A DNA stretch of 64,000 nt, taken from NCBI RefSeq assembly GCF_030283205.1, contig NZ_JASNWF010000006.1:429983-493982 (forward strand), given 5' to 3'. Below, one piece after another: positions 1 through 9,292 of the stretch (the first letter of the stretch is position 1; each line of letters begins with the position of its first letter). Origin of the DNA: Actinomadura opuntiae. Its GTDB lineage: Bacteria; Actinomycetota; Actinomycetes; Streptosporangiales; Streptosporangiaceae. The position numbers were made by a program, and so were the translations under genes. Below the pieces are notes generated by a model. That model made no database searches. It was not told where the DNA came from and saw only the letters and a program-made list of their open reading frames with translations.

Positions 1-1227
1 GGAGGGCACCAGCTCGCCCGACTCGACGGTGTCGCCGGAGTCGAACTTGTCCAGCAGCCCGGACAGGTCGGCGGGGCCGAGCGTGCGCCGGTAGGTCTCG
101 GCGACCGCGCGGCGCAGCAGGTGCTCCAGCACCTCCTGCTCGCGGCCCTCCTCGCTGACCTCGAACTCCACCTTGCCCATCAGCGACGGCACCACCGCCG
201 GCAGGTCGCAGACCCGCGCGACGGCGCGCTCCTCGCCGGTCAGCGCCGCGCGCCGCACCGCGCCCGCGGCGACCGTCTCGGCGCCCGCCAGCGCGAACCG
301 CGCCGACACGCCCGACCGCGCGTCCACCGCGGTCGACTCCCGGACGAGCCGGGTGAACCGGGCGATGATCTCGATCAGGTGGTCGGGCACCTCGGCGGGC
401 AGCCCCGCCAGGCCGGCGAAGTCGGACTCCTGCCGGATCAGCGCCAGCTCGGCGTCCAGCTCGAGGGGGTAGTGGGTGCGGATCTCCGCGCCGAAGCGGT
501 CCTTCAGCGGGGTGATGATCCGGCCGCGGTTGGTGTAGTCCTCGGGGTTGGCGGACGCGACGAGCAGCACGTCCAGCGGCAGCCGCAGCGCGTAGCCGCG
601 GATCTGCACGTCCCGCTCCTCCAGCACGTTCAGCAGCGCCACCTGGATCCGCTCGGCCAGGTCGGGCAGCTCGTTGATGGAGAAGATCCCGCGGTTGGTG
701 CGCGGGACGAGGCCGAAGTGCACGGTCTCCGGGTCGCCGAGGGTGCGGCCCTCGGCCACCTTGATCGGGTCGACGTCACCGATGAGGTCGCCGACGCTCG
801 TGTCGGGGGTGGCGAGCTTCTCGCCGTAGCGGTCGTCGCGGTGCCGCCACTCGACCGGCAGCTCGTCGCCCTTCTCGGCGGCGAGCCGGCGGCAGCGAAC
901 GCACACCGGGTCGTAGGGATGGTCGTTGATCTCGCAGCCGGCCACCACCGGGGTCCACTCGTCCAGCAGCCCGCCCAGGGTGCGGATCAGCCGCGTCTTG
1001 CCCTGCCCGCGCTCGCCCAGCAGGACGAGGTCGTGCCCGGCGAGCAGCGCCCGCTCCAGGTGGGGGATGACGGTGTCGTCGAAGCCGAGGATGCCCGGGA
1101 AGCGCGGCTCGCCGGATCTCAGCCGGGCGAGCAGGTTGTGGCGGATCTCGGCCTTCACCGATCGCTGGACGTGGCCGCTGGTGCGCAGCTCGCCCAGTGT
1201 GGTCTCGCGTGGTGTGGATGAACGCAC
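1..1227 (-). CDS. MoxR/magnesium-chelatase-like AAA+ ATPase (3' end cut by window)
   Basis: The reading frame is open from a GTG at 1225-1227 (protein begins VRSSTPRETTLGEL) down to base 1, so the C-terminus lies outside the window. A Walker A-like GERGQGKTRL lies near residue 70, and further on come NRGIFSINELPDL, LLNVLEERDVQIRGY and LLVASANPEDYTNRGRI, the Walker B, sensor-1 and helix-2-insert signatures of the ChlI/MoxR clade. A CxxC in a poorly conserved loop (DPVCVRCRRL) follows the Walker A region. Such ATPases usually act as chaperones together with a VWA-domain partner encoded next door; the downstream neighbour here is not visible. No strong ribosome binding site precedes the GTG, so the start is moderately supported. 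Some databases name this family sigma-54-interacting regulator, which I think misleading because no sigma-54 DNA-binding domain is seen. Confidence 0.8.
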   Translation of the reverse strand, partial: MRSSTPRETTLGELRTSGHVQRSVKAEIRHNLLARLRSGEPRFPGILGFDDTVIPHLERALLAGHDLVLLGERGQGKTRLIRTLGGLLDEWTPVVAGCEINDHPYDPVCVRCRRLAAEKGDELPVEWRHRDDRYGEKLATPDTSVGDLIGDVDPIKVAEGRTLGDPETVHFGLVPRTNRGIFSINELPDLAERIQVALLNVLEERDVQIRGYALRLPLDVLLVASANPEDYTNRGRIITPLKDRFGAEIRTHYPLELDAELALIRQESDFAGLAGLPAEVPDHLIEIIARFTRLVRESTAVDARSGVSARFALAGAETVAAGAVRRAALTGEERAVARVCDLPAVVPSLMGKVEFEVSEEGREQEVLEHLLRRAVAETYRRTLGPADLSGLLDKFDSGDTVESGELVPS

Positions 1228-1406
1228 GCGATCGACACTACGTCGCCGATGCGCGCGATCGCACCCGTCCGCCGCGGATTCCTCGGCCCCCGCGGCCGGG
1301 CGGGCCGAGATCGGAGCGAGACCGCGAGGTTGGGTCAGATGCCTCCGGAGGGGGAGACTGGGAGATGTGATGCGACCCGGTGAACGGAGTGAGGGAGGCG
1401 GCGCCG

Positions 1407-2588
1407 ATGGCGCGATTCGGTGACGGCCTGGCCCTCGGCCCCGACCTGTCCAGTGCCGCCGTGTCCGCGGTCGAGCAGGCGCTCGCGCCGCTGTCCGCGG
1501 CGCCCGACCTGGTCTGCGTCTTCATCTCCGGGGACGACCCGGAGGAGATCGCGGCCGCGGCGCGGCGCGCGGCGCTGTCCGCGGCGCCCGCGCTGATGAT
1601 CGGCTGCAGCGCGTCCGGGGTGATCGGCGGGGGCCGCGGCGTGGAGGACGCCGGCGCGGTCAGCGCGTGGGCGGCGGTGCTGCCCGGCGCGCGGCTCGAG
1701 CCGTTCCGGCTGGAGACGCTCAAGGCCGAGGACAAGCTGATCGTGGTCGGCATGCCCGAGGGGCAGGACGACGACGTGGTCGGGCTGCTGCTGGCCGACC
1801 CCTACAGCTTCCCGGTGGACGCGTTCGTCGAGCGCTCCGACGACGCGCTGCCCGGCCTCGCGCTGGTCGGCGGGCTCGCCGAGGCCGGCGAGCACGGCGA
1901 GGCGCGGCTGTTCGTGGACGGCGACGTGCACGAGGACGGCGCGGTCGGCGTGGTGATCGGCGGCGCCGTCAGCGCGGCGACCGTCGTCAGCCAGGGCGCC
2001 CGCCCGATCGGCCCCGACATGGTCGTGACGAAGGCCGACGAGAACGTGCTGTACGAGCTGGCCGGCGTGCCGGCGCTGGAGAAGCTGGAGCAGATCGTCC
2101 TGGAGCTGCCCGAGGAGGAGCAGGAGCTCGCCGGGCGCGGGCTGCTGATCGGCGTGGCGATGGACGAGTACGCCGACGAGCACGAGCGCGGCGACTTCCT
2201 CGTCCGCGGCGTGGTCGGCGCCGACACCGACAGCGGCGCCATCGCCATCGGCGACGTGGTCGACGTCGGGCGGACCGTCCGGTTCCAGGTCCGCGACGCG
2301 GGCGCCGCCGAGGAGGAGCTGGCCGCGCTGCTCGACCGGTTCGACCTCGCGCCCGTCGAGGGCGCGCTGCTGATCTCCTGCAACGGCCGGGGGCAGGCGA
2401 TGTTCCCCGACTCCGACCACGACGCCAAGGTGCTCGACCGGGCGTTCGGGCCGGCCGGGGTCGGCGGGTTCTTCGCGGCCGGCGAGATCGGCCCGGTCGC
2501 CGGGCGCAACCACGTGCACGGGTTCACCGCGTCCATCCTCGCCTTCGGCCGCGGGGAGGACCGCGAAGGCGCGGGGCACCGCGAATGA
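1407..2588 (+). CDS. FIST domain-containing sensory protein
   Basis: A protein of 393 residues with FIST-N features in the first half (LMIGCSASGVIGGGR, then GLALVGGLAEAG) and a FIST-C half ending in LISCNGRG, GVGGFFAAGEIGPV and HGFTASILAF. FIST proteins are thought to bind small ligands such as amino acids and to feed signalling systems; no output domain is fused here. The ATG at 1407 is preferred over an in-frame GTG at 1380 because GGGAGG at 1393-1398 is well placed for it. The stop overlaps the start of the ROK kinase in an ATGA, so the two are translationally coupled. It diverges from the AAA+ ATPase. The ligand cannot be read from sequence. Confidence 0.85.
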   Translation: MARFGDGLALGPDLSSAAVSAVEQALAPLSAAPDLVCVFISGDDPEEIAAAARRAALSAAPALMIGCSASGVIGGGRGVEDAGAVSAWAAVLPGARLEPFRLETLKAEDKLIVVGMPEGQDDDVVGLLLADPYSFPVDAFVERSDDALPGLALVGGLAEAGEHGEARLFVDGDVHEDGAVGVVIGGAVSAATVVSQGARPIGPDMVVTKADENVLYELAGVPALEKLEQIVLELPEEEQELAGRGLLIGVAMDEYADEHERGDFLVRGVVGADTDSGAIAIGDVVDVGRTVRFQVRDAGAAEEELAALLDRFDLAPVEGALLISCNGRGQAMFPDSDHDAKVLDRAFGPAGVGGFFAAGEIGPVAGRNHVHGFTASILAFGRGEDREGAGHRE

Positions 2589-3529
2589 GCGACGTGCTGG
2601 CGGTGGACATCGGCGGCACGAAGCTGGCCGCGGCGGTCGTCGAGCCCGGCGGGCGGATCGCCGCCTACGACCGGGTCGCGACCCCGAACGGGCAGGGCCT
2701 GGACGCCGAGGGCCTGTGGCGGACGCTGACCGGGCTGCTCGACAAGGTGCACGCCGACGCCGGGTCGCCGCCGCTCGCCGGGGTCGGCGTCGGCTGCGGC
2801 GGTCCGATGACCTGGCCCGCCGCCGAGGTGTCGCCGCTCAACATCCCGGCGTGGCGGGGGTTCCCGCTGCGCGAACGGCTGCAGGCCCGGCACCCGGACC
2901 TGCCCGTCCGCGTCCACAACGACGCCATCTGCGTCGCGATCGGCGAGCACTGGCGCGGCGCCGGGCGCGGGCGCGCCAACGTGCTGGGGATGGTGGTGTC
3001 CACCGGCGTCGGCGGCGGCCTGATCCTCGGCGGCCGGCTGGTGGACGGCGCGAGCGGCAACGCCGGGCACATCGGCCACGTGGTCGTCGAGCCGGACGGG
3101 CCGCCGTGCGAGTGCGGCGGGCGCGGCTGCCTGGAGGCGATCGCCCGCGGCCCCGGCCTGGTCGCGTGGGCGCGCGGCCAGGGCTGGCGGCCCGGCGGCC
3201 AGGACGTCACCGGCGTCGAGCTGGCCTCCGACGCGCGCCGCGGCCACCCGGTCGCGGTCGCCGCGATGCGCCGCGCGGGCCATGCCATCGGCGTCGCGAT
3301 CGCGTCGGCGACCCACCTGTGCGACCTGGAGGTCGTCGCGATCGGCGGCGGTGTCTCGCAGGCGGGCGCGCTGCTGTTCGACCCGCTGGAGGAGGCGTTC
3401 CGGGCGCACGCCCGGATGGATTTCGCGCGCAAGACGCAGATCGTCCCCGCCGCCCTGGGGCAGACCGCCGGGCTGATCGGCGCCGCCGCGCTGGTCTACG
3501 CGCAAGATCGTTACTGGAGCGGCGGCTGA
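2585..3529 (+). CDS. ROK family sugar kinase (glucokinase-like)
   Basis: 314 residues. The N-terminus carries the ATP phosphate-binding motif DIGGTKLA, the centre has VHNDAICVAIGEHW and STGVGGGLILGG, and the ROK zinc signature appears as CECGGRGCLEAI. These mark the ROK (repressor, ORF, kinase) family; no N-terminal winged helix is present, so it is a kinase rather than a repressor. It probably phosphorylates glucose or a related hexose in the cytoplasm with ATP or polyphosphate. The ATG overlaps the FIST stop by four bases, implying co-translation with a putative sensor protein. Substrate identity is inference. Confidence 0.88.
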   Translation: MSDVLAVDIGGTKLAAAVVEPGGRIAAYDRVATPNGQGLDAEGLWRTLTGLLDKVHADAGSPPLAGVGVGCGGPMTWPAAEVSPLNIPAWRGFPLRERLQARHPDLPVRVHNDAICVAIGEHWRGAGRGRANVLGMVVSTGVGGGLILGGRLVDGASGNAGHIGHVVVEPDGPPCECGGRGCLEAIARGPGLVAWARGQGWRPGGQDVTGVELASDARRGHPVAVAAMRRAGHAIGVAIASATHLCDLEVVAIGGGVSQAGALLFDPLEEAFRAHARMDFARKTQIVPAALGQTAGLIGAAALVYAQDRYWSGG

Positions 3530-3552
3530 CCCGGCCGTGCGAAGATCGTGGG

Positions 3553-4779
3553 ATGAGCACCGTCTCCGTCGACGACATCCGCGCCGCGCGCGACCTGCTC
3601 CGCGAGGTGGCGGTGCCCACCCCGCTGATCCCGTCCCGGGTCCTGTCGGAGCTGCTCGGCGGGCCGGTGCTGCTCAAGTGCGAGAACCTGCAGCGCACCG
3701 GCTCGTTCAAGATCCGCGGCGCGTACGTGCGGATCGCGCGGCTGAGCGACGCGGAGCGCGCCCGCGGCGTCGTGGCGGCCAGCGCCGGCAACCACGCGCA
3801 GGGCGTCGCGCTCGCCGCGTCCATGCTCGGCTGCGCGTCGACGGTGTTCATGCCGGTCGGCGCGCCGCTGCCGAAGATCGAGGCGACCAAGGGGTACGGC
3901 GCGCGGGTGCTGTTCCCCGGCCCGACCGTCGACGACTGCCTGGTCGCCGCGCAGAAGCACGCGGAGGAGACCGGCGCGGTCTTCATCCACCCGTTCGACC
4001 ACCCGGACGTGGTCGCCGGGCAGGCCACGATCGGGCTGGAGATCCTGGAGCAGTGCCCGGACGTCGCGACCGTCGTCGGCGCGGTCGGCGGCGGCGGGCT
4101 GATGTCCGGCATCGCCGCGGCGCTCAAGGGCGCCGCGAAGGAGCTCGGCCGCGACACCGGCATCAAGGTCATCGGCGCGCAGGCCAAGCGGGCCGCGGCG
4201 TTCCCGCCCTCGCTGGCGGCGGGCCGCCCCACCCGCATCGAGCTCCAGCCGACCATGGCGGACGGCATCGCGGTCGGCTGCCCAGGCGACCTCACCTACG
4301 CCCTGGTCACCGACCTCGTCGACGCCGTCGTCACGGTCACCGAGGAGTCGATCTCGCAGGCGCTGCTGCTGTGCCTGGAGCGCGCCAAGCAGGTCGTCGA
4401 ACCGGCGGGCGCCGCCGGGGTCGCGGCGCTGCTGGAGCACTCCTACGCGGTGAAACCGCCGGTCGTCGTGCTGCTGTCGGGCGGCAACATCGACCCGCTG
4501 CTGCTGTCGAAGGTGCTGCGGCACGGCCTGGCGGGCGCCGGCCGGTACCTGGTCGTCCGGTGCCGCCTCAAGGACCGCCCCGGCGCGCTCGTCACGCTGC
4601 TGAGCGAGCTCGCCGAGCTGGGCGTCAACGTGCTGGACGTCATGCACGAGCGCGTCGCCGCCCGCCTGCACGTCGAGGAGGCCGAGGTGCTGATGCACCT
4701 GGAGACCCGCGGCGCCGACCACTCCGAGGACGTCATCGGCCGCCTCCGCGAAAAGGGCTACACCCTGACGCTGAGTTGA
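3553..4779 (+). CDS. ilvA: Threonine ammonia-lyase
   Basis: 408 residues. Fold-type II PLP enzyme: the cofactor lysine sits in GSFKIRGAY (K53), followed by SAGNHAQGVA, the glycine-rich phosphate loop GGGGLMSGI, and a C-terminal ACT-like domain from about residue 330 (RYLVVRCRLKDRPGAL). It deaminates threonine to 2-oxobutanoate, the entry to isoleucine synthesis, or acts catabolically. The length fits the shorter single-ACT class rather than the roughly 500-residue two-ACT biosynthetic enzyme, so the assignment to isoleucine biosynthesis versus degradation is open. It follows the ROK kinase by 23 bases and may be co-transcribed. A hairpin-rich region follows before the convergent M1 peptidase gene. 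Confidence 0.92.
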   Translation: MSTVSVDDIRAARDLLREVAVPTPLIPSRVLSELLGGPVLLKCENLQRTGSFKIRGAYVRIARLSDAERARGVVAASAGNHAQGVALAASMLGCASTVFMPVGAPLPKIEATKGYGARVLFPGPTVDDCLVAAQKHAEETGAVFIHPFDHPDVVAGQATIGLEILEQCPDVATVVGAVGGGGLMSGIAAALKGAAKELGRDTGIKVIGAQAKRAAAFPPSLAAGRPTRIELQPTMADGIAVGCPGDLTYALVTDLVDAVVTVTEESISQALLLCLERAKQVVEPAGAAGVAALLEHSYAVKPPVVVLLSGGNIDPLLLSKVLRHGLAGAGRYLVVRCRLKDRPGALVTLLSELAELGVNVLDVMHERVAARLHVEEAEVLMHLETRGADHSEDVIGRLREKGYTLTLS

Positions 4780-4988
4780 TTGCATCGCCCTCGGCGTCAG
4801 GCGCTGGAGCGCCTTCCTTCAACGGGCGATGCGGCGATCGCTGCATCGCTCCGACTCGCTAGCGCTCGCTGCGCGATCAGGTTCTCGCTCCGCTCGAACC
4901 TGGCTTCGCTCGCGATCGCAACGCCCATGTCGTGGGTGGTCGTTCGGGCTTGCGGCGAGGGAGCTTCGCTCCCTCGCCGCTGCGCTCG
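4780..4988. repeat. Palindrome-rich intergenic repeat, 3' region of ilvA
   Basis: No gene. This gap between convergent genes is packed with inverted repeats. CAGGTTC (4878-4884) pairs with GAACCTG (4896-4902), and a perfect 13-bp stem GCGGCGAGGGAGC (4952-4964) with loop TTC pairs with 4968-4980. Its start, ATTGCATCGCCCTCGGCG, recurs with one mismatch in reverse orientation at about 12165-12183, and CTCGCTGCGCGATC also recurs there. The distal stem can serve as a bidirectional terminator. Confidence 0.75.
4952..4980. terminator. Strong hairpin between ilvA and M1 peptidase
   Basis: A perfect 13-bp inverted repeat with a three-base loop lies just past the stop of the minus-strand M1 peptidase and about 170 bases past ilvA. 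There is no T-tract, as is common in high-GC actinobacterial terminators. Confidence 0.6.
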
Positions 4989-6416
4989 TCAGAGGGCGGG
5001 CTTGCCTTCGGAGTAGAGCCACTTGGCGGCCCAGTCGTCCAGGTTCTTGTGCGAGATCTTCTCGGCGAACGCGACGAACTCCTTCGTCGAGGCGTTGCCG
5101 TAGCGGTGGCTGGTGGGCCACGCCTTCAGCAGCTTGTAGAACGCCTTGTCGCCGATCGTCTTGCGCAGGACGTGGATGGCCATCGCGCCGCGGTCGTAGA
5201 CCAGGCCGTCGAAGATGTGGTCGCGGCCCGGGTCGGCGACCTTGCCCTTCCACAGGTCGTCGCTCGCGGGCGTGGCGTAGTCGGCGTTGAAGCTCTCCTG
5301 GACGGGCTTGCCGGTGAACTTCTCGTAGTACAGCCACTCGGAGTACGTCGCGAAGCCCTCGTTGAGCCAGATGTCGGCCCAGCGCTTGGGCGACACCGCG
5401 TCGCCGAACCACTGGTGGCCGAGCTCGTGCGCGAGCAGGTCGCCGCTCGGGATCGCGCCCGGGTGGCGGCCGAGGTCGTACACCGGGCGGCCCTGGGTCT
5501 CCAGCGCGTACCCGACGCCCGCCTTCACCGTGATGCCGCCGGTGGAGGTGAACGGGTAGCGGCCGTAGATCCCGGACTCGAAGTCCACGACCTGCGCGGT
5601 CTGCTGGTTGAACTTCTTGGCGTCCGCAGCGGAGATGCCCATCGCACGGTCGGTCGCGGTCAGGTTGGGGACGCCGCCCTTGGTGCGCCCGTTGACCACG
5701 TCGTACTTGCCGAACGCGACCATGGCCAGCTCGCTGGCCATCGGGTCGCGCACCTCCCAGCGGGTGGTGGTGAGCCCGCCGGTGGTGCGCCTGCGGGTCA
5801 GGTCGCCGTTGGCCAGCGTGGTGAGGTCCTTCGGCGCGGTGAGGGTGAAGGAGTACGTCGCCTTGTCGGTCGGGTGGTCGTTCACCGGGTAGACGGTGGC
5901 GGCGCCGATCGGCTGGTTCAGCATGATCCCGCCGTCGGCCGTCGGGATCCACCCGGAGACGCCCAGCGCCGGGTCGTTGATCGTCTGCGGGACGCCGGAG
6001 TACACGGCCCGGACCTGGAAGCGGCGGTGCTCGCGCAGCCCCTTCCGCGGCGTGATCACCAGCTCCTGCGTCCCGGTCCGCTTATAGGACGCCGGGTGCC
6101 CGTCCACGGTCAGCGACGAGATCTTCAACGGGCCCTGGAAGTCCAGGTCGAACCGCGACAGGTCCTGCGTGGCCCGCGCGGTGACCGTGGTGACGGCCTG
6201 GATCGCCTTCGACTTCGGGTCGTAGCGCAGCGCGATGTCGTAGTGGGCGACGTCGTAGCCGCCGTTGCCCATGTCCGGGAAATAGGGGTCGCCCGCGCCG
6301 GGAGAGCCCGGGGTGAACCGTACGGCGTCCGCGCCGGCGGGGGCCGCCACCGACACCAGGAGGCCCGCCGCGGCGCCGAGCGCCACGGCCGCCAGAGCTC
6401 TGGGGGATCTGCTCAT
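4989..6416 (-). CDS. Secreted M1 family (gluzincin) metallopeptidase
   Basis: 475 residues, starting at MSRSPRALAAV. A hydrophobic Sec signal (ALGAAAGLLVSVAAPAGA) with a likely cleavage after AGADA is followed by the M1 N-terminal beta domain and the catalytic domain. The zinc site is HELGH (H330, E331, H334) with the third ligand E353 in WLNEGFATYSEW, the exact M1 spacing. It should be an extracellular aminopeptidase-like enzyme; it lacks the long C-terminal domain of PepN, as is usual for the short secreted actinobacterial forms. A frame extension upstream to 6647 exists but would bury the signal peptide, so I reject it. It is a paralogue of the next gene upstream. Confidence 0.9.
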   Translation of the reverse strand: MSRSPRALAAVALGAAAGLLVSVAAPAGADAVRFTPGSPGAGDPYFPDMGNGGYDVAHYDIALRYDPKSKAIQAVTTVTARATQDLSRFDLDFQGPLKISSLTVDGHPASYKRTGTQELVITPRKGLREHRRFQVRAVYSGVPQTINDPALGVSGWIPTADGGIMLNQPIGAATVYPVNDHPTDKATYSFTLTAPKDLTTLANGDLTRRRTTGGLTTTRWEVRDPMASELAMVAFGKYDVVNGRTKGGVPNLTATDRAMGISAADAKKFNQQTAQVVDFESGIYGRYPFTSTGGITVKAGVGYALETQGRPVYDLGRHPGAIPSGDLLAHELGHQWFGDAVSPKRWADIWLNEGFATYSEWLYYEKFTGKPVQESFNADYATPASDDLWKGKVADPGRDHIFDGLVYDRGAMAIHVLRKTIGDKAFYKLLKAWPTSHRYGNASTKEFVAFAEKISHKNLDDWAAKWLYSEGKPAL

Positions 6417-6721
6417 CGACCTCGTCCTCGAGTGAGACGACACAAGTGGATCAAGAATTTCCTGTGCCGCGGCGGTGTTCAAGCGCGTTTCCATCTCGAA
6501 TTCGTCGCCCGGGCACGGATTTCGCGGCGGAACCGGAACGGGGGCCGGCGGAGCGGGCTGTGGACAAGGCGCCGCCGCCCGCCGCTCCGGCGCGACGACC
6601 CGGCCCCGGACCGCCCGTACGGCGGGCGGTCCGGAAGGTCCGTTCACTGCTGGACGGTGCCGTACGGGCGCCCGGCCGGGCGGGAGGACCGGCCGGTCTT
6701 TCCGAGACCCTTACCGTTCCT
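6417..6721. other. Intergenic region between the two M1 peptidase genes
   Basis: About 305 bases without a gene. It must contain the promoter of the downstream M1 gene. It also has a perfect 12-bp inverted repeat CCGGACCGCCCG (6606-6617) / CGGGCGGTCCGG (6623-6634), which lies past the stop of the lipoprotein M1 gene and may end its transcript. I see no convincing -10/-35 pair. Confidence 0.5.
6606..6634 (-). terminator. Possible terminator after lipoprotein M1 peptidase
   Basis: 12-bp perfect stem with a five-base loop, about 90 bases downstream of the stop at 6722. No T-run. Confidence 0.45.
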
Positions 6722-8311
6722 TCACCGTGCCGGGCGGCCCTTCTTGTACAGCCAGGCGTCGAAGAAGGCGTCCAGGCTCTTGCCGGAGACCCGGTCGGCC
6801 GTCGCGATGAACTGCTTCGTCGTCCCGGTGGAGTACTTGCGGTCCTTGGTCCAGGTCTGGAGCAGCCGGTAGAAGGCGTCCTCGCCGATCCGGTCGCGCA
6901 GCGCGACCAGCGTCATGCCGCCCCGGTCGTACACCGAGCGCCCGAACATCTGGCGGCGGCCCGGGTTGCCCGGCGGGACGTTCCACAGCTCGCCGGCCGA
7001 CGCGTCGCGGTACCGCTCCTCGAACTGCTCCTTGACGCTCGGCCCGCCGGACTTCTCGCCCCACAGCCACTCCGCGTACGTCGCGAAGCCCTCGTTCAGC
7101 CAGATGTCCTGCCAGCGGCCGACGCTCACGCTGTCGCCGAACCACTGGTGCGACAGCTCGTGCGCCACGACCGTCGGCTGGAGCCCGAACGCCCCGTACA
7201 CCGGGCGGGTCTGGGTCTCCAGCGCGAAGTCGACCTGCGCGTTGTCGATCAGCCCGCCGGCCGAGTCGAACGGGTACGGGCCGAACAGCTTGGACCACTG
7301 GTCGATGACGTCGGCGTTCAGCTTGGCGAACGCGTCCACGTTCACGCCCGGCACGCTCGGGTCGACCGCGGTGATGACCGGGACGCCGTTCGCGGTCTTG
7401 CCCGTCCGGACCGCGAACCGGCCGACGTCGACCGTCGCGAGGTAGGTCGCCATCGGCTCCTTGACGTGCCAGGTCGTGGTGGTCGCCGCGCGGTGGTCGG
7501 CGGCCGGGACGACCGACGGGCCGCCGCCGTTCGGCGCTCCGCCGCCGGGCGGGCCCCCGCCGGGCCCGCCGGGCAGGCCGGGCAGGCCGGGGGCGCCGCC
7601 GCCCTCCGAGCCCGTGACGGGCGTCGTCGGCTCGCCGTTGGCGATCGCCGTCAGCCCCTGCGGCACCGTGACCTCGAAGTCGAACGTGGCCTTGTCGCTC
7701 GGATGGTCGTTGGCCGGGAACCAGGTGTGCGCGCCGCTCGGCTCGCAGGCGACGAACACCCCGTCGGACGTGCGGACCCACCCGTAGGTGCCGAGGATCG
7801 GGTCGGAGATGGTGTGCGGCGTCCCGGAGTACTTGACGACCGTGGTGAACTTCGCGCCCTTGGGCAGCTCCTTGGCCGGAGTGACCTCGAGCTCGCTGCC
7901 GGCCCGCTGCTGCCGCGCGGGCTTGCCGTTCACGGTGATGGACGACACGGTCAGCCCGGTCAGGTCCAGGTTGAAGCGGCCGAGCTGCTCCCCGGCCGTC
8001 GCGGTGATCGTCGCCGTGGCGTCCAGCTGGGTGGAGGCGTCCGGGGTGATGTTCAGCTTCAGGTGGTAGTTCTGCACGTCGTAGCCGCCGTTCCCGTCGC
8101 CGGGGACGTACGGGTCGCCGGCGGTCGTCGGCCCGGCCGGGCCCGCGGCGGCGGACCCGGCCGGCGACTGCCCGGACTCCGAGCCGTCGTCGCCGCCGAT
8201 CGTGACGTGGCAGGCGGTCAGCGAGCCCGCGACGGCGAGCGCGGCCAGCCCGGCGGCGCCGCGGAGCGCGCGGCCCGGCCCGCGGCGGGGACTGGGGGAG
8301 TATCCGGCCAT
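6722..8311 (-). CDS. Lipoprotein M1 family metallopeptidase
   Basis: 529 residues from the ATG at 8309-8311 (a GTG two codons upstream is possible). The N-terminus has arginines, a hydrophobic stretch and the lipobox LTAC, so the protein is probably lipid-anchored outside the membrane. The gluzincin site is HELSH (H384, E385, H388) with E407 in WLNEGFATYAEW. Compared with its neighbour it carries a low-complexity Gly/Pro insertion in the N-terminal domain (about 7515-7610), with repeats such as GLPGLPGGPGGG. The two M1 proteins are clearly paralogous and probably arose by tandem duplication followed by a split in localisation (secreted versus anchored). It may be co-transcribed with the RDD gene 80 bases upstream. 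Confidence 0.9.
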   Translation of the reverse strand: MAGYSPSPRRGPGRALRGAAGLAALAVAGSLTACHVTIGGDDGSESGQSPAGSAAAGPAGPTTAGDPYVPGDGNGGYDVQNYHLKLNITPDASTQLDATATITATAGEQLGRFNLDLTGLTVSSITVNGKPARQQRAGSELEVTPAKELPKGAKFTTVVKYSGTPHTISDPILGTYGWVRTSDGVFVACEPSGAHTWFPANDHPSDKATFDFEVTVPQGLTAIANGEPTTPVTGSEGGGAPGLPGLPGGPGGGPPGGGAPNGGGPSVVPAADHRAATTTTWHVKEPMATYLATVDVGRFAVRTGKTANGVPVITAVDPSVPGVNVDAFAKLNADVIDQWSKLFGPYPFDSAGGLIDNAQVDFALETQTRPVYGAFGLQPTVVAHELSHQWFGDSVSVGRWQDIWLNEGFATYAEWLWGEKSGGPSVKEQFEERYRDASAGELWNVPPGNPGRRQMFGRSVYDRGGMTLVALRDRIGEDAFYRLLQTWTKDRKYSTGTTKQFIATADRVSGKSLDAFFDAWLYKKGRPAR

Positions 8312-8391
8312 ATGCACGCCGCCCAGCCTGCCCGTGCCGGGCCGTGCCGGGCAACTCCGGTACGTCCCGCGGTACGTCCTGCGGTACGTCC

Positions 8392-9189
8392 TCAGCGGTG
8401 GGTGTACGGGTCGGGCAGGTGCGGGGCCGCCTGGACGACGACCGTCCGCGCGACCTTGTCGTGCAGCGCCTGCTTGCGCGGGTCCCACAGGATCCACAGC
8501 ACGTCGATGAGCCCGATGCAGCCGCAGATGCCGCCGAGGACGGTGTAGAACGCCGCCCGGCCCGCCGCCTGCCCGGTCGTGACCGCCAGGCCGTCCTCCT
8601 GCCGGACGACCCGGATCTTCAGCAGCTTCTTGCCGAGCGTCTGGCCCCACTTGGCCGTCATCAGCCAGAAGTAGACGAAGCTCAGCACCACGCTGATCGC
8701 GTTGGTGCCGACGCGGGCGCCGTCGTACATGGAGCCGTTGTTGTGGAACACGTTGCCCCAGTTGACGAACGGCAGCGAGATCAGCGCGACGACGATCCCG
8801 ATGAGGATGCCGTCGATGATGGCGGCGCCGAGGCGCGCCCAGCGGCTCGCCAGCCCGGCGGCCGGGTCGGCGTAATCGCCCTGGCCGCCCTGGTACCTGG
8901 GCAGCCCTCCCGCGGGGTCGCCGTAGCCGGGCTGCTGGCCGTACCCCGGCTGCTCGCCGTACTGCTGCCCGTATTGCTGTCCGTACTGCTGCTGCTCGCC
9001 GTAGCCGGGCTGGTCGTAACCGGACTGACCGTAACCGGGTTGGCCGTATCCGGGTTGGCCTTGTCCCGGCTGCTCGCCGTACGGTTGCTGCCCGCCGTAC
9101 GGCGGACCGCCATAGGGTCCGGGCTGCTGGCCGTGGGGCCGGTTCTCCGGCTGGTCCCCGGACGGGGGGTCATTGGGCGGTTGCGTCAT
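8392..9189 (-). CDS. RDD family membrane protein with Tyr/Gln/Gly-rich N-terminus
   Basis: 265 residues from MTQPPNDPP. The first ~105 residues are a repetitive, probably disordered segment with recurring PGYGQ and QQYG units. The rest is an RDD domain: [19 protein letters not shown], a second membrane segment around [13 protein letters not shown], the conserved [15 protein letters not shown], and a last helix near [21 protein letters not shown] proteins are small multi-pass membrane proteins of mostly unknown role, some linked to Na+/H+ exchange. It is adjacent and paralogous to the next RDD gene, in the same orientation. Confidence 0.85.
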   Translation of the reverse strand: MTQPPNDPPSGDQPENRPHGQQPGPYGGPPYGGQQPYGEQPGQGQPGYGQPGYGQSGYDQPGYGEQQQYGQQYGQQYGEQPGYGQQPGYGDPAGGLPRYQGGQGDYADPAAGLASRWARLGAAIIDGILIGIVVALISLPFVNWGNVFHNNGSMYDGARVGTNAISVVLSFVYFWLMTAKWGQTLGKKLLKIRVVRQEDGLAVTTGQAAGRAAFYTVLGGICGCIGLIDVLWILWDPRKQALHDKVARTVVVQAAPHLPDPYTHR

Positions 9190-9292
9190 GCCTGAGAGGT
9201 TCGCCGCGCCGCGTCCGTCCAAACCTCGCCGCCGCCGCGGGCGCCGGATTGTTTACCGCGAGGATGATCGAGGGTTGCTCCGGACGCCGGAA

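Noticed and set aside
4780..4988. Possible tRNA-like fold in the hairpin cluster after ilvA
   Set aside because: Stems do not have cloverleaf spacing and there is no T-loop consensus.
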